DNA of 59,431 bases from Planctomycetota bacterium (GTDB lineage Bacteria; Planctomycetota; Planctomycetia; Pirellulales; Lacipirellulaceae), in the NCBI GenBank assembly GCA_029259915.1, contig JAJDED010000006.1, positions 1 through 59,431 on the forward strand. Reading direction: 5' to 3'. The notes under the pieces are model-generated. The model had not been told where the DNA came from, made no database searches, and worked only from the letters and a program-made list of their open reading frames with translations. Of the stretch, positions 1-8,710 are shown one piece after another (positions within the stretch are counted from its first letter, which is position 1; the number at the start of each line of letters is the position of its first letter). Position numbers and translations under genes: made by a program.

Positions 1-210
1 GGCCCCGCCGCTGTGACCGAGCATGTTCAAGTGTGGCAAGTTTCTTTAGCCATTGCCGAACGTGGGTACTGTTGAAGCGTACTCCCGCGGCGAGAAGGCC
101 TAGCCACGCTTGAGCTCGGGAGTCAGAAGACCTACCAACGCGTTGGCGAGTGGCATGCCGCGAGGGACGGCAGTCGCGCAGAATGTTCGCTTTTTTTCTG
201 CTTGCGTACG
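1..210. other. Intergenic stretch at window start
   Basis: No convincing gene is visible. An open frame from 150 runs into the pilin-like gene in another frame and has no family features. The segment probably holds the 5' region of the DUF1559 gene. I see no clear hairpin terminator or promoter consensus. Confidence 0.4.
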
Positions 211-1065
211 ATGAAACCATCATCCCGGTCGCGCTGCGGCTTCACGCTGGTGGAGTTGTTGGCGGTAATCGCCATCATTGGCCTGTTAGTTGCGATGCTG
301 TTGCCTGCAATTCAGGGGGCACGGGAATCGGCGCGACGCACCCAATGCCAGAACAACCTGCGACAAATGGGAATTGCATTGCACTCATACCATGGCACGA
401 ATGGAACTTTTCCTCGCGGTGGATGGTGGCCGCCAAGCAAAGCGGAGTTAAGCTGGAGCGCCTCCATCTTGCCTAGCCTTGAGGAGACATCGGTTTTCGA
501 TCTGATTGTTCGTGGCGTTTCCTATACTGATCAAAGCAATTTGCCAGCCGGGCAGACGCGTCTGGCAATCTACCTCTGTCCGAGCGCTCCTCATGATTCG
601 GCGCTGAGGAAATCGCTCGATCTTCCAGCATCCTCACCCCATTTGTACGCCCGGTCACATTATGGCGCACTCAATGGCGAGCGGAGTCTTCGCGGTCTCA
701 ACTCGTCGAACAATCCTGAAAAAGGAGCCATGATCTTCGAGAAGAGCATCTCATTGAAGGAGATCACCGATGGATCTTCGCACACGATCCTCATTGCAGA
801 AGCTCCTGAGGGAATCCACTCTCTGTGGATCAGTGTACGCAACTTGTTTGATCAATCGAACTCGATAAATGCTCCTTCAGTCTTGTCCGGGCCAAAGCCA
901 TATGTTTTCTTCGATTTTGGCCAAGAGATCAGCAGTTATCACCCAACAGGTGCGCTTACGCTGTTCGCGGATGGTTCCGTACATTTTCTCTTCGAAGACT
1001 TAGATAATCTCACCTTAGCCGCATTCTGCTCTCGAGCAGGAAACGAAACCCTTGAGCCTTTTTGA
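211..1065 (+). CDS. DUF1559 family prepilin-like secreted protein
   Basis: Pseudopilin-type protein of the DUF1559 family, which is greatly expanded in Planctomycetes. The N-terminus has a short basic leader, then the type III signal GFTLVELLAVIAIIGLL, with prepilin peptidase cleavage expected before F and a conserved Glu at +5. The hydrophobic helix continues to about residue 33. It is followed by the family signature ARESARRTQCQNNLRQ and a periplasmic or surface globular domain that ends with a FADGSVHF motif, a typical DUF1559 C-terminal feature. Length is 284 aa from ATG 211; an in-frame TTG at 202 is the alternative start. The function of the family is not established, but export through a type II secretion or pilus-like machinery is expected. 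It is followed by a secreted PEP-CTERM protein, so both may be surface components. Confidence 0.9.
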   Translation: MKPSSRSRCGFTLVELLAVIAIIGLLVAMLLPAIQGARESARRTQCQNNLRQMGIALHSYHGTNGTFPRGGWWPPSKAELSWSASILPSLEETSVFDLIVRGVSYTDQSNLPAGQTRLAIYLCPSAPHDSALRKSLDLPASSPHLYARSHYGALNGERSLRGLNSSNNPEKGAMIFEKSISLKEITDGSSHTILIAEAPEGIHSLWISVRNLFDQSNSINAPSVLSGPKPYVFFDFGQEISSYHPTGALTLFADGSVHFLFEDLDNLTLAAFCSRAGNETLEPF

Positions 1066-1156
1066 ACAGTCTCGCTTGCTGGCGCACCGCAAAAGGCGTT
1101 CGACTAACCCACCTTACAACAACTTTATATTCTCTCATTTTATGGAGGCAGTTCAG

Positions 1157-2164
1157 ATGCGTTGTAACCGATGGATTCAAACCTTGACACTAATTGCAGG
1201 AGCCTTGGGAACCTCCGCCTTGACAAACGCCGGAACCATCGTTGATTTCGAGGATGTTCCCCTGCCTAGCTCGACGAGTGCGGGAGATTATTACAACGGA
1301 AGTGATTTGGCAGGCGGGTTCGTAAGTCAAGGCGTCGATTTCAACAACAGTTACAACGTAGTGTTTAGTACGTGGACCGGGTGGGCCGCTTCCAACAGCA
1401 CCGACACGACGACAGCCGGATTTACGAACCAGTATAGCGCTTTTCCCGGAAGCGGGGCGGAAGGGAGCGCAAACTTTGGTGTGGCGTTTAACTCCGCACC
1501 TGGTGATTCCGTGATAACCTTTTCTCAGCCGACGGAAGTTACGGGAACCTACATCACCAATGGCACTTACGCAGCGCTGTCTATGCTCCTTGGAGATGCG
1601 TTCGCTAAAAAATTCGGTGGCATCTCAGGCAGCGATCCCGACTGGTTCAAACTTGCTATCTTCGGCAAAGATATTTCTGGAAACACCACCGGAACAGTCG
1701 ATTTCTATCTGGCCGACTATCGCGGCAGCAGTAGCCAAGACTATGTTGTGGACAATTGGGCTTGGGTAGATCTCTCCTCTTTGGGCACGCAAGTCCAATC
1801 GCTTGAATTCGAACTGACCTCAAGCGACAACGGAATGTTCGGCATGAATACACCTGCTTATTTCCTAATTGACAACTTGATGGTTTCGGATGCCGACTTT
1901 AATGGCGACACATTCGTCGACGATCAGGACCTCGGCCTATGGGAAACCAACTATGGCCTGACGGGAACCGCTTCCCACGGACAAGGGGACGCCAACGGAG
2001 ACCTGTCCGTGGACGGAACCGATTTTCTGATTTGGCAACTCCAAGCAAGTAGTGTTGGAGTCTTAACCGAATCGCTTGCCGTGCCGGAGCCGACTACCAC
2101 GGTTCTTGTTGGCATGATACTGACCAGCATGCTGTTGGTGCGTGTGCCACGTTATGGTGTGTGA
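1157..2164 (+). CDS. Secreted DUF4465 / dockerin-like / PEP-CTERM protein
   Basis: Exported protein of 335 aa. ATG 1157 is preceded by GGAGG at 1144-1148 and begins a classical signal peptide (basic start, hydrophobic core, cleavage near ALTNA). The central region (about residues 25-240) matches the DUF4465 pattern: FEDVPLP, a GSGAEGSANFGV segment, TYAALSMLLGDAFAKKFGG, and DYRG...DYVVDNWAWVDLSSLG. Two Ca-binding dockerin-like loops follow (DADFNGDTFVDDQDL and GDANGDLSVDGTDFLIW). The C-terminus carries VPEPTT, a hydrophobic helix and a basic tail, the PEP-CTERM sorting signal handled by an exosortase. A role in the cell surface or extracellular matrix is likely; the ligand is unknown. Its stop overlaps the convergent membrane-protein gene by 13 bp. 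Confidence 0.88.
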   Translation: MRCNRWIQTLTLIAGALGTSALTNAGTIVDFEDVPLPSSTSAGDYYNGSDLAGGFVSQGVDFNNSYNVVFSTWTGWAASNSTDTTTAGFTNQYSAFPGSGAEGSANFGVAFNSAPGDSVITFSQPTEVTGTYITNGTYAALSMLLGDAFAKKFGGISGSDPDWFKLAIFGKDISGNTTGTVDFYLADYRGSSSQDYVVDNWAWVDLSSLGTQVQSLEFELTSSDNGMFGMNTPAYFLIDNLMVSDADFNGDTFVDDQDLGLWETNYGLTGTASHGQGDANGDLSVDGTDFLIWQLQASSVGVLTESLAVPEPTTTVLVGMILTSMLLVRVPRYGV

Positions 2165-2949
2165 TCGCCCTCGGAAGGCGTTTCAGTGGAATGCGAATGG
2201 TCTTCAGGAAGTTTTTTTTCTTCGATGGCGCGGGCTTCACACATGACGTGGTCTAAGCCTAACACCATATACCAGAAAACCATCGTACATGTTTGCGTGG
2301 CAATGAGCAGAACTCCCCACCGTTCTCGCCAGTGCAATAACGCTGCAGCGGCAAGAATACCCAGCACTATCCAAAACGCCAGGCCACGGGACAGATCGCG
2401 AATGTCATTCTTGATACACATGGCAAAAAGGATGGGCGTCGCTAGTATGGCAACAATTTTCTCCAACGCATGGTCGCCGGGGCGGATGAAATCAAAAGCC
2501 ATCGACCGCGCTGCGAAACTGACGATCGCCACGATGATCGTCCAACCGAATAGCTCGATGAGCGGCACCTGCCAGCGGCTCGCGGGGGTATGAGCATCTG
2601 CTCGCTGGGCAGCCAGGGTTCGTCTGATGCTGATGAGTACGGCCGCAACATAAACCGACAGCGTATATCCGAAAAGAACCGCCAGCCATTGCTTCCAGTT
2701 TCCCAGCGCATGTTTGCCGGTTGCCAAGGCCACCAGCCCGGTAGCAACGACCATCACACTGGCACGCCCCAGTCGGTGCCCTCCCCCGGTGCCAGCCCAG
2801 ATAGCCAGGATCGCCGTCTGACCAAGGAGAAGCCCTGCCAGAATCACGTGTTCCGAAATTACGTAGCGGCCGGCCATTGCCAAAAATGCCAGATCGACCA
2901 CGATCGAGGCAATGCAGAAAAGCCAACTTAGAGGGCGTTCGCGGATCAT
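2152..2949 (-). CDS. Multi-pass membrane protein, unknown function
   Basis: Protein of 265 aa from ATG 2949 (an in-frame TTG lies 12 nt upstream). It shows about seven or eight hydrophobic segments, for example around WLFCIASIVVDLAFLAM, ILAGLLLGQTAILAIWAG, LAVLFGYTLSVYVAAVLI, LFGWTIIVAIVSF and AFWIVLGILAAAALL. The short C-terminal cytosolic tail is charged (residues rich in E, K, D, H). I recognise no catalytic motif or transporter signature. It stands alone on the minus strand, convergent with the PEP-CTERM gene, so the context gives no functional hint. It could be a planctomycete-specific integral membrane protein. Confidence 0.7.
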   Translation of the reverse strand: MIRERPLSWLFCIASIVVDLAFLAMAGRYVISEHVILAGLLLGQTAILAIWAGTGGGHRLGRASVMVVATGLVALATGKHALGNWKQWLAVLFGYTLSVYVAAVLISIRRTLAAQRADAHTPASRWQVPLIELFGWTIIVAIVSFAARSMAFDFIRPGDHALEKIVAILATPILFAMCIKNDIRDLSRGLAFWIVLGILAAAALLHWRERWGVLLIATQTCTMVFWYMVLGLDHVMCEARAIEEKKLPEDHSHSTETPSEGDHTP

Positions 2950-3192
2950 TGGGGGTCTCAAGCTAGTATCTCAACGCATTTGTTTTTGTCCGCAGAACCG
3001 CAAGCGGACCACTTGCGGTTCAGCGGCGTCCTCAATAGTCCTACAATACCATGCCATCAATCGGTAGCCTTGATCGGGTCTCGGCAGTTGACGTTGAAAA
3101 CTGGGCCTCGGGAAGTCAAAATGGGCAGTTCTGGTGGCCTCGTAAGATTTGGCGCGGCCCGTGGCATGAAACGTCGTTTGTAAGGATCTCGT

Positions 3193-4050
3193 GTGACCAA
3201 CCAACCGCAGCAGGATGTATGTTGTTTGATGGGCGATCCTGTGGCGGGAAACCCCACGCAATACATGCTGGAAAAGGCGTTCGCGGTTGGCCGGCTCGAC
3301 TGGCGATTTCTGACTTTCGAAGTACCGACCATCGATTTTGAAGGGGCGCTGCGCGGTGCGCGCATTTTTGGCTTCCACGGAATCATGCTCGCCCCGCCGC
3401 ATCGCTCTACCGTGTTGTCCTATCTGGAGGAAGTTTCCCCGGTCGCGCAGATATGTGGACAGGTCAATTGCATTAGGCAAACGCAGGGAAAACTTCATGG
3501 CGATAACACCGAGGGACGTGCACTACGGCAACTTGTCGAACAAACAATCGATTTAGCCGGTGCGCAAATCACCATTGTTGGCTCGGGGCGACTGGCACGT
3601 GCGCTGGGCGCAGAATTAGCCCAATCGGCGGCACGAGAGATCGTTTATGTTTGCCGACGTCCTGAAACGATTGAAAAGTTCTCCCATGAGCTTGCCCAGC
3701 AAACTTCGCTGCAATCTTGCAGGGTGCAAGCGCTCGAGACCGGCACGCCGCTGGCTGTCGACGCCGATTGCCAACTGTTGATCGATGCCACGCCCGTGGG
3801 ACGCCAGCAACCCCATGAACAATTACCGATCGCAATTGATTCACTGCCCGCCGGGGCGGTCGTTGCCGACGTCGTTTACAATCCCCCGCTGACGTGGTTG
3901 CTACGCAATGCTCGAGAAAAAGGTTGCCCAACGATTGACGGGCTCACCCTTTTGATCGAACAGGTGGCGTTGGCGTTTGAGATTTGGACCGGCGCTACGG
4001 CCGATCGTCAAGCAATGCGCGAAGCGGTCGAAGAATTTTTGGTGCTTTAA
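3193..4050 (+). CDS. Shikimate dehydrogenase-like protein with altered active site
   Basis: AroE-fold protein of 285 aa, GTG start with AAGGA about 7 nt upstream. The N-terminal substrate domain aligns with E. coli AroE at GDPVAGNPTQ (AroE GNPIAHSKSP) and GIMLAPPHRS (AroE GANVTVPFKE). GDNTEG corresponds to GDNTDG. The NAD(P) domain has GSGRLARAL. Against AroE, the shikimate-binding serines become N20 and T22, catalytic Lys65 becomes R71 and catalytic Asp102 becomes E107, while the Asn of GAVN (N92) and the Gln of LIEQ remain. It therefore belongs to the shikimate/quinate dehydrogenase superfamily but may act on another substrate or be a poor enzyme. BioD follows 5 bp downstream, so the two are probably cotranscribed. 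Assignment to the superfamily is firm; the shikimate activity is doubtful. Confidence 0.8.
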   Translation: MTNQPQQDVCCLMGDPVAGNPTQYMLEKAFAVGRLDWRFLTFEVPTIDFEGALRGARIFGFHGIMLAPPHRSTVLSYLEEVSPVAQICGQVNCIRQTQGKLHGDNTEGRALRQLVEQTIDLAGAQITIVGSGRLARALGAELAQSAAREIVYVCRRPETIEKFSHELAQQTSLQSCRVQALETGTPLAVDADCQLLIDATPVGRQQPHEQLPIAIDSLPAGAVVADVVYNPPLTWLLRNAREKGCPTIDGLTLLIEQVALAFEIWTGATADRQAMREAVEEFLVL

Positions 4051-4055
4051 GGCTT

Positions 4056-4736
4056 ATGTTGGGATTGTTCATCACGGGCACGGGAACGGAAGTCGGCAAA
4101 ACCTACGTTGCGGCGATGATAGCCCGAACACTGGTTGCCACTGGTGTCCGTGTTGGAGTTTACAAACCGGTAGCCAGTGGTTGTCGCCGCGAAGGTGACC
4201 AGTTGGTTGCCGAAGATGCTGAACTGCTATGGCAAGCGGCGGGACGGCCTGGAACGTTGGAGCAAGTCTGTCCGCAGCGATTCGAATTACCGCTGGCACC
4301 GCCAAGGGCGGCCAGCGCCGAGGGCCGACAAGTCGATCGCGAATTGCTCCGCACAGGTCTCCAAATCTGGAAAGAGCAAAGTGACTTTGTGTTGGTAGAA
4401 GGCGCCGGCGGGCTGATGTCGCCGTTGAGCGACTCGGATTACAACGCCGACTTGGCAGCCGATCTGGGATTTCCTCTGGTCGTAGTCGCCGCCAACGAAC
4501 TCGGCACAATCAACGCCACACTGCAAACGTTGATTACCGCCGGAGCAGCCGCGCCCAAGTTGCCTATTGCCGGCGTGGTGCTCAATCAGACTTCAAAGCA
4601 AACCGACGACAGCGCGGCCAGCAACGCGGACGACATTGCCTCGCGGTGTGGCGTGCCGCTATTGGCTACCGTGGGTTATCAAGCGCAGAGTTTCGCCAAT
4701 GAAATCGATTGGATCGCACTGGCCAGCGGATGCTGA
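4056..4736 (+). CDS. bioD: ATP-dependent dethiobiotin synthetase BioD
   Basis: Cytosolic enzyme of biotin synthesis that closes the ureido ring of 7,8-diaminopelargonate to dethiobiotin using CO2 and ATP. The 226-aa protein starts MLGLFITGTGTEVGKTYVA with the P-loop GTGTEVGKT at residues 7-15. It has the substrate-lysine motif YKPVASG and the second loop VEGAGGLMSPL. Size is typical of the family (about 220-230 aa). The start is ATG 4056; the open frame extends upstream into the AroE-like gene, but that extension is out of frame with a real product. It follows the AroE-like gene closely and converges on the GH57 gene with a 13-bp gap. BioF, the other biotin gene seen, is at 49.1 kb. Confidence 0.95.
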   Translation: MLGLFITGTGTEVGKTYVAAMIARTLVATGVRVGVYKPVASGCRREGDQLVAEDAELLWQAAGRPGTLEQVCPQRFELPLAPPRAASAEGRQVDRELLRTGLQIWKEQSDFVLVEGAGGLMSPLSDSDYNADLAADLGFPLVVVAANELGTINATLQTLITAGAAAPKLPIAGVVLNQTSKQTDDSAASNADDIASRCGVPLLATVGYQAQSFANEIDWIALASGC

Positions 4737-4749
4737 CGTCCCGCACCGT

Positions 4750-6933
4750 TCATACCGAAGCCACTTCTGCCGATTCAACCATTCGCGATTCGGCTAGCTG
4801 GGTATCGATGACCAATCGCATGGTCATGCTCCAACGCCCGTTCACGTCGGGAACCAATCGCCAGTGGGGCACCACCGCGACCGACTGGTGCACCAGTTCG
4901 AATCCCCCTTCCGACTGGCTGACCGTTTCGACCGGGTAGGTCCACACGGCAGTGGGACGATCGAACGACAGGCCCACGTCGATTCCCAACCATTGGTCGA
5001 CCAAGCCAAGATCGTGGGTGTCGTGCAGATCTAGCCGGGTGCCAAGTTGTCCCAGAATCTGCCCCTCTTTGTCACGGAAGTAGCGGTCGTCGGCTCCCGA
5101 GGGCAAACCGGCAAAATTTAATTCCGGGGCAAAACGGAGCGTCACATCATTGGGAATATTTTCGACCAGATAGGCAATTTCTAACGCTGCTTCATTTGCA
5201 TTCAGCGTGATCCCCTTAGTGATCCGAATGGCCGTTTCTCGAACGTGTCCTTCGCGCACCAATTGCAACTGCACGCGCCCTTCGCTACGGCGCAACTTTG
5301 TTTCGTAGGGGCCGTGGACAAAATCGCCCAACTCTTCAACATGACCCTCGGAAATTTGCTCAAGCGAAGCATCCTCGGCATAAAAATGGTCGATCAGGCT
5401 GTTACGGGCCCAATGATCGTAGCCAAGTCGCTCGTCGAGGCCCTCTTGCTTGAAAACAATCTGATCATGAATGCTGGCCACCTCTCCATTTGCTGATGAA
5501 GGGCCTTGTTGCACTTTGCGGTGATAGGACTCCGGGCGACGGGTGAGTGTTGCCAGCAAGTTGTGCGCGATAGCGTTCGCGTCCAACTCGTAGATCTGCC
5601 CTCCCTCCGCGGGAGAAACCAGCGCGGTGAGGCGGTTGTTGGCAAGTCGGGCTTCGGGGCGACCATCGAGATTGTAATCCTCCGAGGTCAGTTCCACCCA
5701 GGGTTGCTGGCCCGTTTGCCAACCCCGACCTTCTGCTTGATCGAGCAAATTGTCAGCCGCGATCAGGTGTTGATAAATGGCATTCCGCAAATGGGGCAGA
5801 TAAACGCCGCCAAACGCGCCGTGCCAATAACTGCAATTGCATTGTCCCCGATAGAGCTCGATTCGCGCTTCGTCGACCAACGGGCCGGTAGCACCCGATT
5901 CAATCGCTTGTTCCAAGCGCCCGCTGACCATCTGCATGCGGGCGTACATGGCATTGGTCTCGGGATATTTCACTTTGAAATTTCTCCAAAACCCTCCGCG
6001 AACAAACGGCGCCACCTTTTCCCAAAGGCCTTGATGTTCCAGGTCGTGATGTACGTCTTCAAATTCGTTGATCTTCGCAGCCGGCAGCGCCCATTCGGTC
6101 ATCTCCCGATAGCTGCCCTCGGGAATGTAAAGTTTGCCAAGAGGCGGAACATTTTCAATCGCTTCGCTTGGAGTCGTGACTTTCAACCAATCTCGATTCG
6201 CCTCGAGCGCTTCAAACAATTGCGTAAGCCATCCGCGATCGTAAACATGTTCTTTTGTGCCGGGCCAGGTGCCAAACTTCTCGCCATCGTCGCCAAACAC
6301 CGCCACCGCTCCCGGGTGATGCTCCGCGACCCATCGCAAGTGATTGATCGTTTCCGGCGGATCTTGAAACGGAATCAAGTAGCGAAGCCGCTCGCTACCG
6401 GGCAGCACGTTGAGCACTTGGCCGTCGTCTTCGGTAACGTAGTACCCGTGGAGTTGCTCGGCATCGAGTCCGGCATTTTTGAAGTGGAAGTCGTCGAGAA
6501 TGGTGTAGCCGATCCCCGCACGTACCAAGTCGCTCGCCAACGATTGCTCCCAAACCCTCTCGGGCACCCACATGCCACGTATCTGCGCTCCCAACCGATC
6601 TTGCAGCCACTTGGTGTATGTGGTGATTTGCCCGATTCGGTCGCGAGCCGGAATCATCGTGAGGATCGGTTCGAAAAAAGCCCCGCCGACGATTTCGATG
6701 CGCCCCGAAGCCACCAACCCCGCCAGCCGATCGACGTACTCGGGATGATGCGCGTCGATCCATTCCATCAACGAACCGCTAGTGTGCAGCGCAATCCGCA
6801 ACGTCTCGAATCGTTCGAAGACGTCGAGAAACGGCAAGTAACTATCTTGATAGGCTTGCTCGAACACGCCGTCGAAATTTCCGATCGGCTGATGGTTATG
6901 AAGAACAAGCACAAGTCGTAGCGGGTGATTCAT
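4750..6933 (-). CDS. GH57 4-alpha-glucanotransferase/alpha-amylase type enzyme
   Basis: Glycoside hydrolase family 57 protein of 727 aa, probably cytosolic because no signal peptide is seen. The family motifs are in order: HNHQP at residues 12-16, GGAFFEPI near 83-90, WVPERVWE with the expected nucleophile E125, and FGDDGEKFG with the expected acid/base Asp at 215/216. These positions are close to those of the Thermococcus litoralis 4-alpha-glucanotransferase (E123/D214). The C-terminal half matches the beta-sandwich DUF1925/DUF1926 region of that subgroup. It probably transfers or hydrolyses alpha-1,4-glucan chains in glycogen turnover. GalT and GlgA lie just upstream on the same strand, which supports a glycogen locus. 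It converges on bioD. Confidence 0.9.
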   Translation of the reverse strand: MNHPLRLVLVLHNHQPIGNFDGVFEQAYQDSYLPFLDVFERFETLRIALHTSGSLMEWIDAHHPEYVDRLAGLVASGRIEIVGGAFFEPILTMIPARDRIGQITTYTKWLQDRLGAQIRGMWVPERVWEQSLASDLVRAGIGYTILDDFHFKNAGLDAEQLHGYYVTEDDGQVLNVLPGSERLRYLIPFQDPPETINHLRWVAEHHPGAVAVFGDDGEKFGTWPGTKEHVYDRGWLTQLFEALEANRDWLKVTTPSEAIENVPPLGKLYIPEGSYREMTEWALPAAKINEFEDVHHDLEHQGLWEKVAPFVRGGFWRNFKVKYPETNAMYARMQMVSGRLEQAIESGATGPLVDEARIELYRGQCNCSYWHGAFGGVYLPHLRNAIYQHLIAADNLLDQAEGRGWQTGQQPWVELTSEDYNLDGRPEARLANNRLTALVSPAEGGQIYELDANAIAHNLLATLTRRPESYHRKVQQGPSSANGEVASIHDQIVFKQEGLDERLGYDHWARNSLIDHFYAEDASLEQISEGHVEELGDFVHGPYETKLRRSEGRVQLQLVREGHVRETAIRITKGITLNANEAALEIAYLVENIPNDVTLRFAPELNFAGLPSGADDRYFRDKEGQILGQLGTRLDLHDTHDLGLVDQWLGIDVGLSFDRPTAVWTYPVETVSQSEGGFELVHQSVAVVPHWRLVPDVNGRWSMTMRLVIDTQLAESRMVESAEVASV

Positions 6934-7391
6934 GGCAGTATTATCGAGTGGGATACGATGGTAAGCAAGCTAGCGGTTAAAACGACTCCCTCTAACATCG
7001 CCGGTCCGAGGAACTTCGACTAGCACCCAATCGGCAATTGCGAGGGAAATGACCGCCAAGTTCGGCACAACTTGACATAATAAACGTCACAGGGGTCGCG
7101 GACACCGAAGTTGTCCCATTCTACTGGATCGACAGCTTTTGCCAGGGTGATTTACGCCGAAGTCCTAAGTTCGACTTTTGCACTTTAGGGCTCAGGAACC
7201 ACCGCAATTTCTTCAAAAAAGAATAGAACACTGATAAACGCGGATGAAACGGATTGGCACCGATTACGGAATAATTGTGAGGTTCGTTCTCATGGACACA
7301 GTTCTCAGTACCCTAAAAAAATCTGCGGAAATCCGCATGATCCGTGTGCATCTGCGTTCTATTCTGCTTGTTAAAAAGTGCAAAACTCGAA
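6934..7391. other. Intergenic region between galT and the GH57 gene
   Basis: About 460 bp without a gene. Its right part holds one of the periodic inverted-repeat elements (7219-7367, listed separately). The left part, 6950-7200, includes the likely promoter region of the GH57 gene, but I cannot point to a good -35/-10 pair. Confidence 0.4.
7219..7367. repeat. Periodic inverted-repeat element, GAACACGGATG family
   Basis: The left arm starts AGAATAGAACACTGATAAAC and continues in units near 10 bp (ACACTGATAA, ACGCGGATGA, AACGGATTGG). The reverse complement of the right arm (about 7321-7367) starts AGAATAGAACGCAGATGCAC and follows the same period. The arms are imperfect, with about 80-110 bp between them. 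The same family recurs at 15347-15499. Downstream of galT on the minus strand. Confidence 0.8.
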
Positions 7392-8444
7392 CTAAGCATC
7401 TCGAAGGAATCTGGCCGCGCGCTCCGGCGACAGGGAATTGATATGCACCCCAGCCCCCCACTCCAACCCCGCCAGATGCGACGATCGCGGAATCAGTTCC
7501 CAGTGCCAATGATAATATTGGTCAGTGGCTCCGTCATAGGGCAGCGTATGCAAAACCAGGTTGTAAGACAACGGCGAAAGCTGCTCTCGCAGCCTCGCAA
7601 GCACCTGTTGTAACAGTCTTGCAAGCGACATGGCCAGTTGATCGTCAATCTCGTGGAACTGAGCCGCATGGGTGGTAGGCATTATCCAGATTTCGTACGG
7701 CTGCCGTCCTGCGTAGGCACAAAAGGCGATCATCGAATCTTCTTCCGCCACAATCCGCACTCCAAGCCGACGTTCTTCTGCCAGCAGTCTGCAAAAGACA
7801 CATTTTCTATGCGTCTGAAAATGGCGTTGGGCCCCACGCAGTTCTGCTTGAATCACCTCGGGAACAAAAGGCAAAGCCACCAGTTGGCTATGCACATGCT
7901 CCAGTGACGCTCCCGCCTCAAAACCGACGTTCTTGAACAACGAACAATGCCGAATTCGATTGTCAGATGCCCAATGCCGCAAGCGATCGCGATACACACC
8001 CAGTACGCTCGCTAACTCGGAAGTCGATAGGTCGTTCAGGTCTGCCTCATGACGGGGCGATTCGACAATGACTTCGTGTGCCCCAAACGGAGCCTCTGCA
8101 TTGAATATCTTGGTATCCGATTGATTTTTATCTCCGGTTTCCCCAGGGAGTACTGTCGCATCGCAATTCACTGCGGGGTATTTGTTGGGGATCACTCGCA
8201 CCTGCCAGCCACCTTGGCCATCGGCAACTTCCGCCAGTGCGGCAGGCGTCATTTCTTCATGACCTGCACAAAACGAGCACGCAGCCAACACCCCTTCGGC
8301 GGGGCTCATGTCTAATGCCGAGGAGAATGCAGAATAGTCGTTCGGTCGTCGTGCCCTATCTTCCGCAATGAACACCTTGCGACCAACCACCGGATCGGTT
8401 CGCAACTCGGAAATCGGTAAGTTCAACAAATCGGAGCTGCCCAA
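7392..8444 (-). CDS. galT: Galactose-1-phosphate uridylyltransferase
   Basis: Leloir-pathway enzyme that exchanges UMP between UDP-glucose and galactose-1-phosphate, or a closely related nucleotidyltransferase (some planctomycete homologues may act on other hexose phosphates or on ADP-glucose-type substrates). The 350-aa protein has zinc-ligand type CSFC at residues 56-59 and the histidine-triad motif HVHSQ at 183-187, in which the middle His is the nucleophile that becomes uridylylated. It also has the C-terminal half-repeat with YEIWIMP and HWHWELIPR. It lies upstream of the GH57 gene and downstream of glgA on the same strand. Intergenic repeats on both sides argue against one tight operon. 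Confidence 0.9.
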   Translation of the reverse strand: MGSSDLLNLPISELRTDPVVGRKVFIAEDRARRPNDYSAFSSALDMSPAEGVLAACSFCAGHEEMTPAALAEVADGQGGWQVRVIPNKYPAVNCDATVLPGETGDKNQSDTKIFNAEAPFGAHEVIVESPRHEADLNDLSTSELASVLGVYRDRLRHWASDNRIRHCSLFKNVGFEAGASLEHVHSQLVALPFVPEVIQAELRGAQRHFQTHRKCVFCRLLAEERRLGVRIVAEEDSMIAFCAYAGRQPYEIWIMPTTHAAQFHEIDDQLAMSLARLLQQVLARLREQLSPLSYNLVLHTLPYDGATDQYYHWHWELIPRSSHLAGLEWGAGVHINSLSPERAARFLRDA

Positions 8445-8473
8445 CAGAATTTCTCCGATCTAAGAGCTGGTTG

Positions 8474-8624
8474 TTAACCACAAAGGCACGAAGACACAAA
8501 GAAAGGAATTGGGGAATGGAATTCGTAGGTCAGGTGCGGCACCTGACCCCAGCACTGGCAGAGCCAGTGGCACACTCCTACTTCCTTTTTTCTTTCTTAG
8601 TGCCTTCGTGTCTTCGTGGTTCAA
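8474..8624. repeat. Periodic inverted-repeat element, CACAAAGGCAC family, with nested palindromes
   Basis: The left arm AACCACAAAGGCACGAAGAC (8474 on) continues ACAAAGAAA. The right arm, about 8590-8624, reads as its reverse complement, ending TGTCTTCGTGGTT. Each arm is made of 8-9-bp units (CACAAAGG, CACGAAGA, CACAAAGA). The centre holds two further hairpins: GGTCAGGTGC/GCACCTGACC at 8528-8548 with a 1-nt centre, and CACTGGC/GCCAGTG at 8553-8569. It sits between glgA and galT. Confidence 0.85.
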
Positions 8625-8710
8625 TTTTTACGCTGATGTGTTAAGTGCCTATCCAAGAACCCTCCGAACTGCTGCAGTAGCAGTGCTGGCAATGAGTACT
8701 TGGATAGGCT

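Noticed and set aside
5506..6921. 471-codon open frame antisense to the GH57 gene
   Set aside because: The minus strand carries all GH57 motifs; the plus frame has no recognisable domain and is a by-product of codon bias.
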